64,000 bases of DNA from Apostichopus parvimensis. Its lineage: Eukaryota > Echinodermata > Holothuroidea > Aspidochirotida > Stichopodidae. Location: the NCBI GenBank assembly GCA_000934455.1, contig KN884993.1:60191-124190 (forward strand). The letters are read 5' to 3'. The notes beneath the pieces are model-generated. The model was not told the DNA's origin, did not search any database, and was given only the letters and a program-made list of their open reading frames with translations. Positions 51,801-56,368 of this stretch are shown here, piece after piece; positions within the stretch are counted from its first letter, which is position 1, and the number at the start of each line of letters is the position of its first letter. The position numbers were made by a program, and so were the translations under genes.

Positions 51801-54800
51801 AAGTGCACTCATGAGGAAAGTGCCTTGTAAGAGAAGCTCAATATACCACCAGTGCACACCATTGATATGTAGAAATATCCCTACTGCTCTGAACACAATT
51901 TACAGTAAAACAACAATTTTTTCTAGTTACAGTGAAACACTATTTTTTTTTGAGGGGGGGGGGGGGGGGGTGAAGCGTAAATTGGTAACCCAACTATAGT
52001 GCTCCTGACCTACGGTAGGGTGTTAGTTTTGGGTCACTTGAATTAAAGAGGAAGAACTATTGGAGTTGGACTATGGTACTAGAAGTAAAGTACCACACCC
52101 CAATCATTATAAATAATGTGAATGTCTCACACAGAGACATGTGTACTGAAACATGTACAGTTTATGTGTGAGTGAGACCATTACTGAAAACTGTCCCTTT
52201 GAAGAAGCTACAGAAAGTGTCAAACTGGGCAAGACGTTTTAATGGACAGGGGGGTGGTGGGATTGGGGGCTGGGATGGTAGAGGTTGGAAGGAGCTAGGG
52301 TCATTGCGAGTATTTCTATAAAACAAAGTAAAGAAGACAGTTGGGTTTGCTTCCTCCATTTATATCTAATGCTTACAGTGTTAATACCATGATATTGATT
52401 TAATTTTCATTAGATCCATCGAATGAGAATTATGGTGCATTCATACTCTGAATAATACTGTAGATCTACATATATGCTTTTATGTACAAAACTGAAACCT
52501 GTTCCCTACAGTGTGTAGCATGTGTCTGGATTCAGTGACTTCTCGAAATATCAAGCGCATATCATTTCAAAAAAACGCAAATAGGTATGTGCAATCTTAA
52601 CCTTCTTCAAGAGGAATTCTAATTGTGTTTGATATAAAGTTTCATATAAGGTGACCTACAGTAAATATAATAGGATGTGCATCACATTAACTGTTATGTA
52701 CAGAATGAGGGGAACGTATGTACAGTATAACTGTATTCTATAATCACATTTGCTCAAGTTTTTTTACAGAAGCTCAAAGGTCTAATATTCTCCTGTATCT
52801 ATATAGGTGATCTGCAAAATATGATACATTCATACTATGTACTACTGATACTTAAAATGCCTATTGTGTCCTTATGAAATTCCTTTCACAGCAGTAATAA
52901 ACCCATACCAACATTAGCATGTATTTATTAAATCCTTTACACAAGGATGTCACATACCAGCTCGAAAGTCACGTGACATATCTTGACCAAGCATATACAC
53001 AGAATATAGAGTGCATAGATTCTAAGCATTGTGCACAAAACTTTGCAATAATACTTCACGAATGTTGTAGAGGTCCCTTAAATTTGTTTTTTTCCCCAAA
53101 ACTTTACACTAAATGCTGACTGTCTCGTACTTTGTTCACACATTGTTTTTTGGTTAATCCAATTGTTGTCTACTATGGGACTGTGGGCCCTAAGTTTACT
53201 AATATCTACTTTAAACAAATACATAATTGGAATAATTAGATTAGTTTCTGGAATGCAGTCAGCTTGATTTGTACACTGGGCAATGTCGGGGTGAGTAGGT
53301 GCTTTCTTACAATGCACAGTGGGATGTATGTGTACACTGTATAGTAATGGCAACAGTATAGTTTATACACCTGTCTGCTTGAAGAGAGCTGCAGTCTGCA
53401 TCCAAGGGTTTGGAACTTTTAGTCACTCAAAGTGTCTCACCAAAGACAGCAAATCCCTCGAGAGGAAAATTGAGGGATTATATCAAACTGAAAGTAGGTT
53501 TGATAATATACAGGACGCAAACATTTATGTTGTAGCTTCACCGTAGCAACCTACAATAAATTCCTTTTATTGACTGGTGTATTTTTATAATTTAGTTTTA
53601 ACAGCCCTACTCTTTTCCAAAAGGGACTTCTGTTTTCTGTTCCAATGTTGTAAGTACTTTAGTACTGTAGACTACACACTTAAGGGCAGTACAGTATATA
53701 CATGACAAAATGAACAGTTAATATCTTCCTGGTTTGTATACAAATGAGATTGCTAGCCTGTATCATCTTACAGTACATACACACTCCAATCTCATTGACC
53801 CATAGGAGATGGTCAATATATCTCATCATCATACCATTCTCAAGTCTTTAATACAATACTCCAAAAATTCCCTGGTTTCGGTATTTACAAGCGACAATAT
53901 TTTTACCTGTCTGTCTCGACTTTACTAATATTGCACGTTCCCATTTATCTAACCTATTAACTGGTAATGTTCTAGCACTGCACCCTCCCCCATTGACCCC
54001 CCTCTTCCCATGTCAATGCCCATCACCTCTTCCTTCTCTCCGAAACTACAATCTATAATTTCTAATGTGTGTTGCCCATTCCCTCAAATCTAATAGATAT
54101 ACCGACTTTGTGAATTTCCTGATACAGAAAAGAGAGATAACAGAAGCGCAAAGTTAAGTGAAAATGTTGCTTTCCTACAAACCAATTAACAGCCAATATA
54201 ACCCAATTCACCAAAAAGTTACAAAAAAGATAGCATTGCCAGATAGGCAATTAAATTATGTATGACTTGCCTATATGCAACTACTGTACCTGACAGTCTA
54301 ACACTCACAGACAGTCTAAACCATTGTAAACATGCTCAGTGTTTCAATATCTGCCTACAGCATTGCTGTTCTGGTACTTCAGTATACAGTATCTCTGTGG
54401 TAGCGTACTGTATGTTTCTGTTAGGCTGATTGCAATTGAAAGCCCATACAGTAGCAGCAGTTATAGTAAAATGAGGACTTGGCAAAGCAAAAAGTGAAGG
54501 TTAAGGAAGGATTCCATGTTGGAATACGATGACCCAAAAGGTGGGTGTGGACTATCTTTGGTGAACTGAAGGTCAGTCCGTGATGGTGGACTGGACGTTG
54601 CGTAGCTTGGAGGCGATGAAAGCCTGTCACAGAGTCCCTTTAAATCTAGGGACATTGCCCTCTTATGGGATTAGAACAGGGGTGGGCAACCTTTTTGAAT
54701 GAATGGGCCAGATATAAGGAGTGAAAAATTGACTGGGCCGCACCTAACCAAGGAACTGCTGTTGATTTCAAACCTTTGATTCCAAGGACTTTCAAGGAAT

Positions 54801-56328
54801 AGGTGTGTGTACTTAATCTGTATTCACAAAAACATAATGTCAATACAGCACAGTTGATAATTATTGGGGATAACAGGCCTACCTGACAGCATCATTAGTG
54901 ACAATAAATTCTAAGCAGCTAGTTCGTTTTTTGTGATGATGTGAAATAGATTGATTTTTTTCTTTTTCTTGAGACATCTCACGGGCCGCAAAAAATCACT
55001 GGCAGGCCCTGTGTGGCCCGCGAGCCATAGGTTGCCCACCCCAGGATGAGAAGCTTGTACATTCGTCCTACTATACCAGTATAAGGTTTTATTCAAGTGA
55101 TCCTATATTCGTTGATGTGCCGTCAGGACTTCGGAGGCTGGGGGTGAGGAGATGGTGATTTTCCTTCACGCTCGAGGCAGAAGACTTGATCAAGTCTAAA
55201 TATGACATCATCGAGCCACATTTGATTAAACTATTTTATACTGGTGCTGTAGCCTAGTGGATAAAGGCGGTGGCATTTGAAGCAATGAGGCTTACAGTAG
55301 CAATCGGGGGGTTCTGGGTTCGAAACCTGGCCAGGTCATAGTAAGGTGGGTTTTTCATACAAGAGTAATCTACGGTTTTCCCATCTGAAATGGCTTTTGA
55401 AATTTGATAAGATTCCAAATTTGAGTTAAAATGTTGAATTGGAAACCACCCGACATGTAAGTTGTAATCCATAAACCCTTGAGGGCTTGTCCCACATTTG
55501 AGGTCACTTAAGTGTTGTAAAAATAACTGATTATTATTATTATATTTTCCTCTATTTTGTTTTTCTAGAATGTTCATTTTCTGTAATGTATATTAAAAAA
55601 ATTACAAACTACGCTGAATCTAAAATATTGAGGCTCATTAACATTACCTAATGATGGAATTGGTTTACAGTGTCAACACTGATAACATTTCTACCTTGAT
55701 AATAGGAAAACTAAAGAGACCATAAAAGGTTTCGTAATCTAGCGCTACCATGACAAGGCAGATTTTACAAAATGATGGCTCCCTGGACACCCCTTTTAAC
55801 ATGGGAAAGGTCAGAAACGGAACAAAAGTTAAATTTAAATCTGCAGGGGGAAGTGTTGTTCGACAAAATGATTGCAAGATGATGACGAAGTGAAACATGA
55901 AAGAAGAGAAAGCATTTCTCCATGAATGGAACAACCCTTGCAATGGAGGATGTCAAGTTGATTAACATTCATGAATATTTTCACTTTCTTTTGCCAAATA
56001 TATGGCAGCCATAATTGCTTTTAGAACAAGACAGCGTATCCACACAAGTGCCAGTAGGTTAATATGTTTTTAGTTTAGTTTTTACTTCCTTGAAGGCTCA
56101 AATTCCATATTGGCTTAACTACAATTAGAAGTTACTGTGATCATATAATAATAGAGAAAGGGTGTTGTTGCAAGTTGAAAAGAAATCAAGCTTTCCCAAA
56201 ACAACATCCCTGTGCAGTGTACAAATTTACAAAATGTTCATATTTAACATGCACAAGAAGGATACTAACTAGTAGCCATGTATTTCAAGTTGGGTGGTAA
56301 CTTTTTAGTGATTAATCGTACAAATGGC

Positions 56329-56368
<40 letters not shown>

